NCBI GenBank assembly: GCA_963786195.1
Contig: CAWAYH010000001.1
Coordinates: 410,739 to 474,738 of the forward strand
Direction of reading: 5' to 3'
Source of the DNA: CAWAYH01 sp963786195
Lineage (GTDB): Bacteria; Acidobacteriota; Vicinamibacteria; Vicinamibacterales; 2-12-FULL-66-21
DNA: 64,000 bases
Of this stretch, positions 1-8,411 are shown piece after piece; the stretch's first letter is position 1, and every line of letters starts with the position of its first letter. The notes beneath the pieces are model-generated. The model was not told the origin of the DNA. It made no database searches and saw only the letters and a program-made list of their open reading frames with translations. The position numbers and the translations under genes were made by a program.

Positions 1-599
1 ACCGCGTCCGCGACGTCGCCCATGAGATGGGCGTGCCCGAAATCGAGGCAGATCCCCACGTGCTTCGCGTCGAGGTCGTTGTCGAGGAGCGCGACGAGCG
101 ACGAGGCATCGGACAGGCGGTTGGGAATGACCTCGACCGCGACGCGGACGCCGAGCGGCTCCGCGATCCGGCAGATCTCTTCGAGGCTTCTCAGCGCAGC
201 GGTCCGGTGGTTATCGTCCGGCGGGTTCATGCTGGCCGGCGTGCCGAGGTGCAGCACCATCGTGTCGAACGGCAGCCGGCGGGCCATGTGAAGCGCGGCT
301 TCCGTTTCGCGGACGGCCGCCTCACGCCGGGCGTGATCGCCGACGGCGTTGGAGTACGACGATTTCCAGCCCTTCGACCCGAACACCTCGGTGATCGGCG
401 CGTGAATGCTGTTCAGCGCGAGCCCCGTGTCCGCGAGCCACTGCCCGAGACGGGTCACGGCAGACTCGTCCCGATAGTCGAAGTGGCTGCGGGTGGCAAA
501 CACCTCGACGGACTCGAAGCCGTAGCTCGCCACCTGCGCCAGGTGGTCGCGCTCCAGACGGCTCTCGTGATACAGATGCGTGGAAATCCCGAAACGCAT
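1..599 (-). CDS. Sugar phosphate isomerase/epimerase family protein, partial (C-terminus outside window)
   Basis: About 199 codons are visible; the gene runs off the left edge of the window. The protein starts MRFGISTHLYHESRL and has the alternating strand/helix pattern of a xylose-isomerase-like TIM barrel. Characteristic segments are SIHAPI, DTMVLHLGTP, GVRVAVEVIPN and HVGICLDFGHAHLMG; the last resembles the metal-site region of AP-endonuclease-2-type sugar isomerases. The start is the ATG at 597-599. It lies 78 bp beyond the AmgK-like gene on the same strand, so co-transcription with the upstream sugar genes is possible. Substrate is unknown. Family assignment is fairly sure; the exact reaction is not. 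Confidence 0.8.
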   Translation of the reverse strand, partial: MRFGISTHLYHESRLERDHLAQVASYGFESVEVFATRSHFDYRDESAVTRLGQWLADTGLALNSIHAPITEVFGSKGWKSSYSNAVGDHARREAAVRETEAALHMARRLPFDTMVLHLGTPASMNPPDDNHRTAALRSLEEICRIAEPLGVRVAVEVIPNRLSDASSLVALLDNDLDAKHVGICLDFGHAHLMGDVADA

Positions 600-676
600 T
601 GCTACAAACCAACAATTCTAGCACGCCGACTGCAGAGCCGGTTTCAGGCGGTCCCACGCGTGGGACTCGGGCTGGA

Positions 677-1699
677 TCACCGGAACTCGTCGACGTGCGC
701 GGCAAGGAGCTCCCGCATGCGCCCGAAGCGGGGGAGATGCTCCAGGTTGTCGCGCACGTAGCGAAGCGTACGGGGAATGTACTGGATGTACACGGGGTTG
801 CGCCGGGCGGTGGTCTGGTACCCGAACGTGCCGAGCGCCTTCAGGTTGCGTTGGAGGGCCATCACATCGAACCGCGTCTGGAATTCGGACTGGGCGCCGG
901 TCAGGCCCTTGAGCGCGAGGAAGTACGCGATCAGCTCGTCGACCGTCTGCTCGGGCAGATCGACGTAGGAATCGCGCAGCAGAGACACCAGGTCGTAGGT
1001 GTCCGGACCCATGCGCGCATCCTGGAAGTCGATGATGTAGAGACGGTCCTGATGCAGCATGAGGTTGCGGCTGTGGTAGTCCCGATGGCACAGGACGCGC
1101 GGCTCCGCGGCCAATTCCTCGATCAGCACGCTGAACTCGCGCCGCAGCTCGTCGCGGGCCGGGGGCGCGATCACGACTCCGCGGTACGCTTCGATGAAGT
1201 GCTTGATGAAGAAGTCGAGCTCCCACGTGAGCTTCTCGACGTCGAACGCGACGCTGTACGACACGTAGGCTGGATCTTCGAGCTCCGTTCCACGGTGCTG
1301 CAGCGTGGCGATCAACGCCACCGCCTGGCGGTACATCGCGGCGTGCTCCGAGGGCGTGGCCGCGCCGAGGTGCGCCTGGAGCGTGACGTCACCCAGGTCT
1401 TCGAGCGCGAGCACGCCGATGTCCTCCGCGTGCCCCAGCACGGTTGGAACCGGTACCGGCATCTCTGCAAGCAGTCGGCCGACGTTCACGAACGGCAGCT
1501 TCTCGAATTCGAACGGCGCCGAGTACAGCGAGAGAACGATGGATGGTGAGTCGGGGAGGAGCACGCGGAAATATCTGCGATCCGAAGCGTCGCCCGTCAG
1601 CGGGAGGACGCGCGGGGACTTCGCCGCCAGGCCGCTGCGGCGCAGGTATGTGTCAATCGTGTCGCGCTGATCTGTGAGATCGGCTACTTCGTGGGTCAT
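677..1699 (-). CDS. amgK: Aminoglycoside-phosphotransferase-fold sugar kinase, AmgK-like
   Basis: A 340-residue kinase of the APH/choline kinase fold. The catalytic loop HRDYHSRN is at about residues 205-212, and the metal-binding segment IDFQDARMGPDTYDL begins at about residue 223. These segments resemble AmgK, the anomeric N-acetylmuramate/N-acetylglucosamine kinase. AmgK makes the sugar 1-phosphate that MurU converts to UDP-sugar. The gene directly upstream in the same direction is a nucleotidyltransferase of the MurU type, which supports the role. Length matches AmgK (about 340 residues). What is seen is the fold and the neighbour; the MurNAc substrate is inferred. An alternative is a kinase for another NDP-sugar route. 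Confidence 0.75.
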   Translation of the reverse strand: MTHEVADLTDQRDTIDTYLRRSGLAAKSPRVLPLTGDASDRRYFRVLLPDSPSIVLSLYSAPFEFEKLPFVNVGRLLAEMPVPVPTVLGHAEDIGVLALEDLGDVTLQAHLGAATPSEHAAMYRQAVALIATLQHRGTELEDPAYVSYSVAFDVEKLTWELDFFIKHFIEAYRGVVIAPPARDELRREFSVLIEELAAEPRVLCHRDYHSRNLMLHQDRLYIIDFQDARMGPDTYDLVSLLRDSYVDLPEQTVDELIAYFLALKGLTGAQSEFQTRFDVMALQRNLKALGTFGYQTTARRNPVYIQYIPRTLRYVRDNLEHLPRFGRMRELLAAHVDEFR

Positions 1700-1704
1700 T
1701 GGGC

Positions 1705-1784
1705 TCGGTTATCGGTTGTCGGTTATCGGTTGTCGGTTCTCGGTTCGGTTCGGTCGGTTCTCGGTTTTGGTTTTTGGTTGTTGG
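1705..1784. repeat. Degenerate TCGGTT(A/G/C)T tandem array between the murU-like and amgK-like genes
   Basis: About 80 bp of the 91-bp spacer consists of imperfect repeats of TCGGTTA/TCGGTTG/TCGGTTT. The same motif family recurs, with its reverse complement, at 29516-29670. No promoter or open frame is evident. Both flanking genes read on the minus strand, so the array would be transcribed within the operon. Confidence 0.8.
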
Positions 1785-1790
1785 CGCGGG

Positions 1791-2798
1791 TCAGAATTGT
1801 CGCACCAGCAGGCTCCCTTCGACGCGCTCTCCGGGAGCGGGGGTACGGCCCGCTGCGGGGATGATGGCGCACCGGTCGAATGAAGAGCCGTCCGGAATCC
1901 GGACGCCGTCGCCGACGATACAGTCGCAGAGTCGAGCGCGCGAGCCTACGGTGACATCATCCCATATCGCGGTCCGCACGATGTCGGCCGAATCTGCGAT
2001 TCGAATACGATCGCCGCTGGCGAGCCGGTCGCCCTCCGCTGCTGCCAGCGCAAGGGACGTGTCCAGATAGTCGCGCGGCGTCCCGATGTCCTGGAATGAC
2101 GCGTCCGATACGTGGGCTGCCACGGTGCGCGGGTTGTCTTTGATCATCGATGGATACAGGCTCGCGACCGACTCCGACTTCACGCCATCGGCGAGCGCCG
2201 CGAACACCCGCGCGCGCGCGACCTGGACCCCGATGAAGTGATAGGCGGTCGGAAGGTTTTCGCGGCTGCTGAGGTCGCGGCGCGCGCGTGTGAACTCGGT
2301 CACCCAGCCGTCTTCCGCAACCTGCACGCCGCCGTAGTGCTCAGGCCTGGGATTCCGGACGAGCGCCATCGTGACGTCGGCACCCGAATCGCGATGCCGG
2401 GCAATCAGCGACCACACGTCCAGGTCGGTGAGCGTATCGCCGTTCACAATCAGGATGTTCTCGTCATCGGCGTCGACGAGCAGCGGCAGCGCGTGCCGCG
2501 GCCCCCCTGCCGATCCCAGCACGGGTTGTTCCCACGAGTATCGAACGCGCACACCGAGATCGCTGCCGTCGCCGACGGCCGAAGCGATCGATGCCGGCTG
2601 ATGATGCAGATTGAGGACGAGATCGCGGATGACCTGTCGATCCAGCCAGCGGATGATTCGCCTGACGAGCGCCTCGCCGTTGACCGGCAGGGCAGCCTTG
2701 GCGCGCAGGTAGGTGAGCGGCTGGAGCCTCGTGCCAAGCCCGGCCGTCAGCACGAGTGCCGGCGGTGCGGGATCGGCTCTCCGCGTCTCAGACACCAC
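1791..2798 (-). CDS. murU: NDP-sugar nucleotidyltransferase, MurU-like with C-terminal hexapeptide-type tail
   Basis: A 335-residue nucleotidyltransferase. The signature GLGTRLQPLTYLRAKAALPV is near residues 20-39, and NGD (119-121) is the metal-binding Asp region. The C-terminal 90 residues (IADSADIVRTAIWDDVTVGS and on) look like a short left-handed beta-helix, as in mannose- or glucose-1-phosphate nucleotidyltransferases. Pairing with an AmgK-like kinase suggests MurNAc-1-phosphate uridylyltransferase activity, giving UDP-MurNAc by a recycling bypass. MurU is usually shorter and lacks the hexapeptide tail, so a GDP-mannose-type reaction remains possible. The start overlaps the end of the CYTH gene by 11 bp, which suggests coupled translation. 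Confidence 0.72.
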   Translation of the reverse strand: MVSETRRADPAPPALVLTAGLGTRLQPLTYLRAKAALPVNGEALVRRIIRWLDRQVIRDLVLNLHHQPASIASAVGDGSDLGVRVRYSWEQPVLGSAGGPRHALPLLVDADDENILIVNGDTLTDLDVWSLIARHRDSGADVTMALVRNPRPEHYGGVQVAEDGWVTEFTRARRDLSSRENLPTAYHFIGVQVARARVFAALADGVKSESVASLYPSMIKDNPRTVAAHVSDASFQDIGTPRDYLDTSLALAAAEGDRLASGDRIRIADSADIVRTAIWDDVTVGSRARLCDCIVGDGVRIPDGSSFDRCAIIPAAGRTPAPGERVEGSLLVRQF

Positions 2799-3361
2799 TG
2801 TTCGGTTCGTCGAACACCATGTCGGCGCCGTCGAGGCCGTGCTGCTCGCGGTGCCGCAGAAAGAGGCCGCGGTACGAATCGAGGATGTAGTCGGACTGCC
2901 CCCGGCCCAGCGCCTCGCTCATGGTCGCGATTCCCGGCTCGCTGCCTTCGATCTCCACAAAAACGCCGACCGGCGTTTCGTCAATCGCGACGATGACGTC
3001 TTCGTGGGCGAACTCCTCCCGGTATTTCTCGTACCTGAACCACACGTGCAGTCCCAGTTCCATCAGCACGCGCAGGAGGATCGCCCCGTCGCCGACGACG
3101 GTCTCGTATCTCTTCGCGAATTCTCACAGAGCCCGGCTGGACAGGGCCCTTGAAGGTCAGCCGGCTCTTGCCGTTTTCGACACGCACGCGCAGTACGCAA
3201 CGCCGCCGGCGCAATTGCTCGTCATCGGTGTCGAGCAGCGAATCCTCCTGCAGCCGACGACCCAGCATAGGCGTGGCGCCGGTAGCAAGCACCGCGGCTC
3301 GCGCCGCCTCGGCCGACTCGAACTGGAGCTTGATCTCGCGCTCGAGCAACGTTGTCGTCAT
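2788..3361 (-). CDS. CYTH (CyaB/ThTPase) domain protein, interrupted by one frameshift
   Basis: The N-terminus MTTTLLEREIKLQF carries the ExExK signature of CYTH phosphohydrolases/cyclases (E7, E9, K11). The reading frame breaks at about 3096-3100, where one extra C follows REEI. Restoring it gives ETVVGDGAILLRVLMELGL, which continues smoothly into WFRYEKYREEFAHEDVIVAIDETPVGVFVEIEG to the stop at 2788. About 190 residues result, normal for the family. Members cleave triphosphate substrates such as thiamine triphosphate or tripolyphosphate, or form cAMP; which applies here is unknown. The single extra base may be real inactivation but is more likely a sequence error, because indels are frequent in this window. 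The gene overlaps the MurU-like gene by 11 bp. Confidence 0.75.
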
Positions 3362-3386
3362 GGGGCTCCTGGCTTCAAGCCGCGGA

Positions 3387-4234
3387 TTATACCGAGATCG
3401 GCCGCCGCGCTCCACGCCAGAGCCAGCGGCGAGCCAGAACGTACATTGTGAAGCACTCCAGGGCGAATGGGGGGAATCCCCCAAAACCCAGGATGGGCAT
3501 CTCGAAAACCTTCACATTCGAGAGGATCGGAACGTTGTAAAACCATTTTGCGCCCGCCCTGTAGTTCCACAGCTCCCAGACCAGGCCACAGAGCAAACCG
3601 GCGGCCAGCAGGTTGACGAGCCGGCGCGTCTGTCCCCGCCTGAGGTCGCCGAGAATCGATTCGTCACCGGCCGACGCGTTGATCGGATCGAGCAGAAAGA
3701 TGAAGCCAAGAAAGACCGGTGCCGCGAGCCACGGCGTCAGCCACAGGAAGGGCAGCACCAGCATGAGCGCGCCCACGGCGATGCTTGCCCATGCGCCGAC
3801 CGTCAACCGCGATGGACGGGTGAAGACCTGCTTTCGTGGCGACGCCGGAAGCTGCTGACGAGATCGCCGGTCTCGAAGAGAGCGGGCGAGATCGTCGCGA
3901 ACGACCAGATGTACCCGAAGTAGCGAAGCGGACGCGACTCCGGCAGCCCGATGTAATACCAGCTGTAGATTGAGGTACTTGTTGTAGAGCTCGAAGACAA
4001 CCCACGACGGAACGGATACCGCTGCCAGGAAGACGAACTCCTGCCGCGCGTCCTGCAACCAGGAGCTTCCCACGCGGTACCACACGAGGCCGTCGACGCA
4101 TGCGATGTAACCGGTCCAGGCAATCGGCGTGTGCCACGTGTAGAAAGGCTCGACGCCGGCGATCTTCGCGCTTTCCGAGATCGCCATGATCGCCAGCCCG
4201 AGCCAGAAGCGAGGTGGGAGTCGACGTCCGCTCA
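3387..4234 (-). CDS. Polytopic inner-membrane protein of unknown function
   Basis: About 282 residues with several hydrophobic helices, such as FWLGLAIMAI, FVFLAAVSVPSWVVFELY and TVGAWASIAVGALMLVLPFL. I do not recognise the family. The start ATG at 4232-4234 overlaps the stop of the MidA gene as ATGA, a strong sign of translational coupling. Between about 3830 and 3965 the sensible sequence (YYIGLPESRPLRYFGYIWSF, ALFETGDLVSSF) lies in another frame, so two compensating single-base shifts are likely. Position in the MidA-CYTH-MurU-AmgK run suggests a membrane or envelope role, but nothing in the protein shows a reaction. Confidence 0.65.
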
Positions 4235-5350
4235 TGTGACGCGCGCGCCGGTCAGCCCGCGCAGGCGGGGATGGCCGACGCCTTTCGCAAACACCAGGAC
4301 CTTGAACGTGCTTCCGGGACCGCCCGGCATCAGCAGTGTTTTCGCCGCCAGCCGGCGACGGATTGCTTCGGCGTCCATCCCGTCGCCGAGCGACTCGGCG
4401 ATGCCGAGCGCCATCAGGAAGTACGTCTGATCCGTCATGCCGAGCGTCACCATGCCCGACGTCTCGGCGGCGCGCCGGATGGACGTGAGGTCTACATGCG
4501 CCGTGAGGTCGTACTCTCCCGGTGCGGACAGCCAATGGACGCGATCCGCGGTGTGTCTCGAATATGTCACCAGCGTGCCCGCGGCGTGAGTCGGCGAGTA
4601 GAGCTGCGAGGCCTCGTGGCCGTAATCGAACAACAGCAGAAACCCTCGAGCGAGCGCCGAAGCCGCTTCAGCAATCCATCTCACGCGGCTCAGTCCGACC
4701 TCTGCGCGCCAGCCCGGCTCCAGCGTCACCTCTGATCTCTGAAGGTACCGCTCGATTTCAGGATTCGAGAGCGGCCCCAGTGTCTCAACGAATGTGCCGT
4801 TGCGTTCAGCAACGTAAAGCTCGCGGACGCCGTCGGGTGTCATGAGCACGACGTGAACGGGCAGGGCGTCGAGGAGCTCGTTGGCCAGGATGACGCCCGT
4901 GACCTCGAGGGGCATCGTGTCGGTCACCGTTATCCGATCGCCGTCGACCGCCAGCCGTTCGGTCGCCGCCCGGCGCGCGGCGGCGCTTCGATCGACCAGC
5001 GTGACGCGCAGGTGCCGGTCGAGGTCGGGATGACGTCGCGCGATCGCGTGGAGGATGTCGGCCGCAAGCCTTCCATCGCCGGCGCCGACTTCAACCAGGT
5101 CGAACCGTGCCGCGCCGGCGTCACGAAGACGGTCCCACATCTCGGCAAGTTGCACAGCGATCGTCTCGCCGAAGATGGGGCTCACATCCACGCTGGTGAA
5201 GAAGTCGCCGTCACGGCCGGATCGCCGCGCCGCCGTGGAGTAGTACCCGTAATCAGGATGGTTCAGGGCGAGATCCATGAAAGCGGCAGCCGTCATGGGA
5301 CCGCTCGCCCGAATGCACCGCACGATGAGTTCGTGAAGCGCGACCGGCAT
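4232..5350 (-). CDS. SAM-dependent methyltransferase, MidA/NDUFAF7 (DUF185) family
   Basis: 372 residues from the ATG at 5348-5350, beginning MPVALHELIVRCIRASGPMT. Family hallmarks are HPDYGYYST, GRDGDFFTSVDVSPIFGE and the SAM-binding glycine motif LVEVGAGDGRLAADIL, followed by ANELLDALPVH. Mitochondrial NDUFAF7 methylates an arginine of complex I subunit NDUFS2. Bacterial members are assumed to be protein arginine methyltransferases, with targets mostly unknown. Upstream in-frame codons to 5458 read through the GAGCCCA repeat and are not expected to be coding. The stop overlaps the next gene's start, so this is probably the first gene of the run. Confidence 0.87.
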   Translation of the reverse strand: MPVALHELIVRCIRASGPMTAAAFMDLALNHPDYGYYSTAARRSGRDGDFFTSVDVSPIFGETIAVQLAEMWDRLRDAGAARFDLVEVGAGDGRLAADILHAIARRHPDLDRHLRVTLVDRSAAARRAATERLAVDGDRITVTDTMPLEVTGVILANELLDALPVHVVLMTPDGVRELYVAERNGTFVETLGPLSNPEIERYLQRSEVTLEPGWRAEVGLSRVRWIAEAASALARGFLLLFDYGHEASQLYSPTHAAGTLVTYSRHTADRVHWLSAPGEYDLTAHVDLTSIRRAAETSGMVTLGMTDQTYFLMALGIAESLGDGMDAEAIRRRLAAKTLLMPGGPGSTFKVLVFAKGVGHPRLRGLTGARVT

Positions 5351-5376
5351 CGCGTGAATTGTAGGGGATCGGGCGG

Positions 5377-5411
5377 GAGCCCAGAGCCCAGAGCCCAGCG
5401 CCCAGAGCCCA
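5377..5411. repeat. Five tandem 7-bp units, consensus GAGCCCA
   Basis: Five head-to-tail heptamers; the fourth is GCGCCCA. They lie between the start of the MidA gene and the terminator of the HtrA gene. This is one of several spacer arrays in the window, each with its own unit. Confidence 0.9.
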
Positions 5412-5449
5412 CAAAGAAAAGAGGCCGGCACCTTTCGGGCGCCGGCCTC
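5412..5449 (-). terminator. Rho-independent terminator of the HtrA gene
   Basis: On the minus strand a perfect 9-bp stem, GAGGCCGGC paired with GCCGGCCTC around an 11-nt loop (5421-5449), is followed by TTTTCTTTG. It sits 25 bp past the stop codon of the HtrA-type protease gene, in the right orientation. Confidence 0.85.
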
Positions 5450-5473
5450 ACCTCGCAACCGGTTGGCTTGGAC

Positions 5474-7045
5474 TTATCGCTTCCGCATCGTCAGGAAGTT
5501 CTGCTGCGGTCCGTTGGGACCCTGTCGCCAGACGAGCAGAAAGACCATCGATCCGGACTCGGCACTCTGCAGCGCCCGCGTGACCTGGCTCAGGTTGGTC
5601 ACCGGCGTCCGGTCGATCTCGAGGATGACGTCGTTTTCCACCACCCCGGCGTTGAACGCGGCGCCGTTGCGGCTGACGCTGCTGACGATCGCGCCGCCCT
5701 GGCCGCGCGGCAGCTCCAGCTCGCGCGCGATCTCCGGCGTGATCGCTTCGACATCCATGCCGAATCCGGTCGACGTCGGCTCGGTGTCGGTCTCGGGTCG
5801 CGCCGCGGTGCGGCCGCGCTCCGCGTCGAGGTCGAGCTCACCGACGGTGATGCTCAGCGACCTCCGCTGCTTGTTGCGGTAGACGGTGAGGGGAACCGTC
5901 GTGCCCGGTTGCGTCGCCACGACCATGGCCACCAGCGCGTCGTTGTCTTTGACAGGACGGCCGTTGAATTCCACGATCACGTCGCCCGGCGCGAGCCCCG
6001 CTTTCGATGCCGGTCCGGGCATGACCTCGGTGAGGAGCGCACCGTTGGTGTTGGGCAGCCCGTGCTTCTGCGCCTCCTTGTCCGACATCGGGTAGTTCTG
6101 GACCCGCACGCCGATCACGCCTCGCGTCACTTTTCCGGTGCGGAGCTGCGGCAGCAGGGCGCGGACGGTGTTGATCGGCGTCGCGAAGCCGATCCCGATG
6201 TTCGCGGCCCGCTGATCCGTGTAGATCGCGGTGTTCATCCCGACGACCTCGCCGCGGACGTTCAGCAGCGGCCCGCCCGAGTTGCCCGGGTTGATCGCCG
6301 CGTCGGTCTGAATCATGTTCTGCGGTCTGCCGAGGATGGCGCTGAACGGCCGCCCGATCGCCGAGATGACACCCACGGTGACGGTGTGGTTCAGGTTGAA
6401 CGGGTTGCCGATGGCCATGACCCAGTCACCCGGCTGCATCTGGTCCGAATCGCCGAACCTGGCTTCCTGCAGCGGCGTGGGGGGCATTTCGGTCAGCTGG
6501 ATCAGCGCGCTGTCGGTCAGCTCGTCGCGCCCAACCACCTTGGCGGAGTACAGATGCTCGTTCGGGTTGTTGAGATTCGCGCCGATCAGGCCGACCTCGA
6601 TCTGCTCTGCGTCCTCGACCACGTGATTGTTCGTGAGGATCAGACCGGACTTGTCGATGATGAACCCGGTGCCGGCGCCCTGCTGCGTGGGAAGGTCCTC
6701 TTCACGCGGCGCCGGACGCTGCGGGCGCTGCCCCCCGCGCCCGCGGCGCGCCGAAGAAGCGGCGCAGATGTCGTCACCGCCGAAGAATTCGGTCATCTCG
6801 CGGTTGCGCACCCGCGACGACGTCCTGATGTTGACGACGGTCGGCGCCGACGTGCTCGCGATATTCCGGAACGTCGTCGCGTCAATCGCGCCGGTGATCG
6901 GGGCGCGGTTGGCCACTGGCACGTTCAGCGCCTGCGCCGACGACGGCTGGGGCATGCCCCATTGAGACGCGATCACCATGCCGACGGCAGCCGACGCGAT
7001 CGCCACGAGGACGAAATAAAAAAGCGTGGTCTTACGAGTAGGCAT
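5474..7045 (-). CDS. htrA: HtrA/DegP-family periplasmic serine protease with two PDZ domains
   Basis: 523 residues. An N-terminal signal or membrane anchor (FYFVLVAIASAAVGMVIASQ) is followed by a trypsin-like domain with catalytic His141 (LTNNHVV), Asp178 (LTDSALIQL) and Ser256 (INPGNSGGPL). Two PDZ domains follow, roughly residues 300-400 and 425-515. The family degrades or refolds misfolded envelope proteins. Around residues 92-105 (DDICAASSARRGRGG) the expected RRFFGAPRA-type sequence appears in another frame, so a pair of compensating one-base errors near 6740-6775 is likely. RBS AGGAG lies 8 bp before the ATG. It probably shares a transcript with the M24 gene 62 bp upstream and ends at a clear terminator. 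Confidence 0.93.
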   Translation of the reverse strand: MPTRKTTLFYFVLVAIASAAVGMVIASQWGMPQPSSAQALNVPVANRAPITGAIDATTFRNIASTSAPTVVNIRTSSRVRNREMTEFFGGDDICAASSARRGRGGQRPQRPAPREEDLPTQQGAGTGFIIDKSGLILTNNHVVEDAEQIEVGLIGANLNNPNEHLYSAKVVGRDELTDSALIQLTEMPPTPLQEARFGDSDQMQPGDWVMAIGNPFNLNHTVTVGVISAIGRPFSAILGRPQNMIQTDAAINPGNSGGPLLNVRGEVVGMNTAIYTDQRAANIGIGFATPINTVRALLPQLRTGKVTRGVIGVRVQNYPMSDKEAQKHGLPNTNGALLTEVMPGPASKAGLAPGDVIVEFNGRPVKDNDALVAMVVATQPGTTVPLTVYRNKQRRSLSITVGELDLDAERGRTAARPETDTEPTSTGFGMDVEAITPEIARELELPRGQGGAIVSSVSRNGAAFNAGVVENDVILEIDRTPVTNLSQVTRALQSAESGSMVFLLVWRQGPNGPQQNFLTMRKR

Positions 7046-7107
7046 CGTTCGTTCTCCTGCGGTCCATTCCTCCCGGCTGCACGCCGGACGCTGGCTTCTC
7101 CGGTCGA

Positions 7108-8290
7108 TTATGCGAGCGTGACGATCGAATCCTGCCGCGGCCCCGTCACGCGCGCGCTGCCGTTTCCGACGAACATGTTGATTTCCGTGCGCACACCATA
7201 TCGGTCCGTGTAGACCCCTGGTTCAATGGTAAACCCCGTGCCCGGAATGAGGCGCCGGTCGTCGTGGGTCTCGTAGTCGTCCATGTGGACGCCGTTCCCG
7301 TGCACGTCCTCGCCGAGGCTGTGGCCGGTCCGATGAATGAACTGCGGACCGAAGCCAGCCCGCTCGATCACCGTACGACACGCGCGATCGACCTCGAACC
7401 CGCGAAGCTCGCGGCCCTCACGGGACGCGGATTCGACCAGCTCGATCGCGGCATCCCGGCCGTCACGCGCCGCGGCGAATGCCCGGGCGAACTCATCAGG
7501 CACCTGCGTGCCCGTGAACCCGACCCAGGTGATGTCAGCAAAAACCGCGCCTCGTGTGGGCAGCTTGCCCCAAAGGTCGAGCAGCACAAGCTCGTTGGGA
7601 CGAATGGGCCGATCGGCGGTTGCGGGACGGTACGTAGTGCGGGTTGCCGGCATGTTCCTGCGCCGCCACGATTGGCGCGGACTCCGCGATCAGGCCCTCG
7701 TCTCTGAACCAGCCGACCATGGCGTCCTGGACCTCGATCTCGGTCAACGGTTGCCCCGCAACCGTTCGGCGCTTGATGAGTTCGAACGCCCGGTCCTTGA
7801 TTCGATACAAACGCTCCGACGCCGCGGTGTGTGTCGCGTACGCGTCGGCGGTCCAGATCGCCTCGAATCGCTGGACCAGGTCGCCGGAGGAGACGACCGA
7901 CGCCCCACAGTCGCGCACCGCTTCGACGGTTCCGGCGTCGACCCGGGACACATACGGGATCGCGTTCCCCGGCGAGTACTCCATCGCCACTCGCTTCACG
8001 CCCCGCAGCAGCTCCCGAAGCCCGCTGGCGAGCTGTTCTCTGCCTGCATATGCACGCTTTTCGCCCGGCAGATCGTCAAGATTGTGCCGCTCGATGGCAT
8101 GCACGAGGCCCCGCGGCGCGCCGTCGGCGGGCACGAGGTAGTACCAGCGCCGCGTCGCCATCTTTCCGGAGGACGCCAGGCCTGCCAGCCGCGAGGCAAT
8201 CGGGTTCGACCCGTGAAAGTCGTAGAGCAGCCAGCCGTCGAGCTTGTCTTCCTTCAGCGCCCGCTGGACGGCGTCGATGGGCAACACCAT
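7108..8290 (-). CDS. M24-family Xaa-Pro peptidase, interrupted by one frameshift
   Basis: The first part (from the ATG at 8290) is a creatinase/prolidase-type N-terminal domain starting MVLPIDAVQRALKEDKLDGW. The catalytic pita-bread domain begins before the break and continues in another frame from about 7650. Metal-ligand segments are LLDLWGK, FADITW, HRTGHSLGEDVHGNG, FTIEPGVYT and RTEINM, which supply the two Asp, one His and two Glu of M24 enzymes. The join AAQEHAGNPHY to PATADRPIRPNELVLLDLWG needs one base shift near 7630-7650. About 394 residues in all, normal for the family. It cleaves X-Pro bonds or short peptides; no signal peptide is seen, so it is probably cytosolic. Confidence 0.83.
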
Positions 8291-8356
8291 GAGTTGAGTA
8301 TACCGCCGCGCACTCTACCGGGTAAGACGACGAAACCCTTCGTGAGGTTTGACCCG

Positions 8357-8362
8357 TATAAT
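8357..8362 (+). promoter_or_regulatory. Possible -10 element TATAAT upstream of the VWA gene
   Basis: A perfect TATAAT sits 49 bp before the chosen start of the VWA gene, in the 121-bp divergent spacer from the M24 gene. No good -35 is visible at the normal distance. Confidence 0.4.
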
Positions 8363-8411
8363 GAAAGGTGCCTGCCTGGAGTCCTGGTCCGGCCCGTGCC
8401 GGATGTTACAG

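Noticed and set aside
1705..1784. CRISPR array
   Set aside because: Units are contiguous and degenerate with no unique spacers; no cas genes anywhere in the window. The same holds for all other arrays.
4853..7213. 786-codon open frame on the plus strand
   Set aside because: It lies opposite the HtrA and MidA genes; its Arg/Val/Asp-rich translation is the usual antisense shadow in GC-rich DNA.
8349..8362. TTGACC/TATAAT as a promoter pair before the VWA gene
   Set aside because: The two hexamers are only 2 bp apart, far too close for a sigma-70 promoter; only the -10 is listed.
7337..8411. Upstream extension of the VWA gene frame by about 350 codons
   Set aside because: It runs antisense through the M24 peptidase; the signal peptide near 8412 marks the real start.
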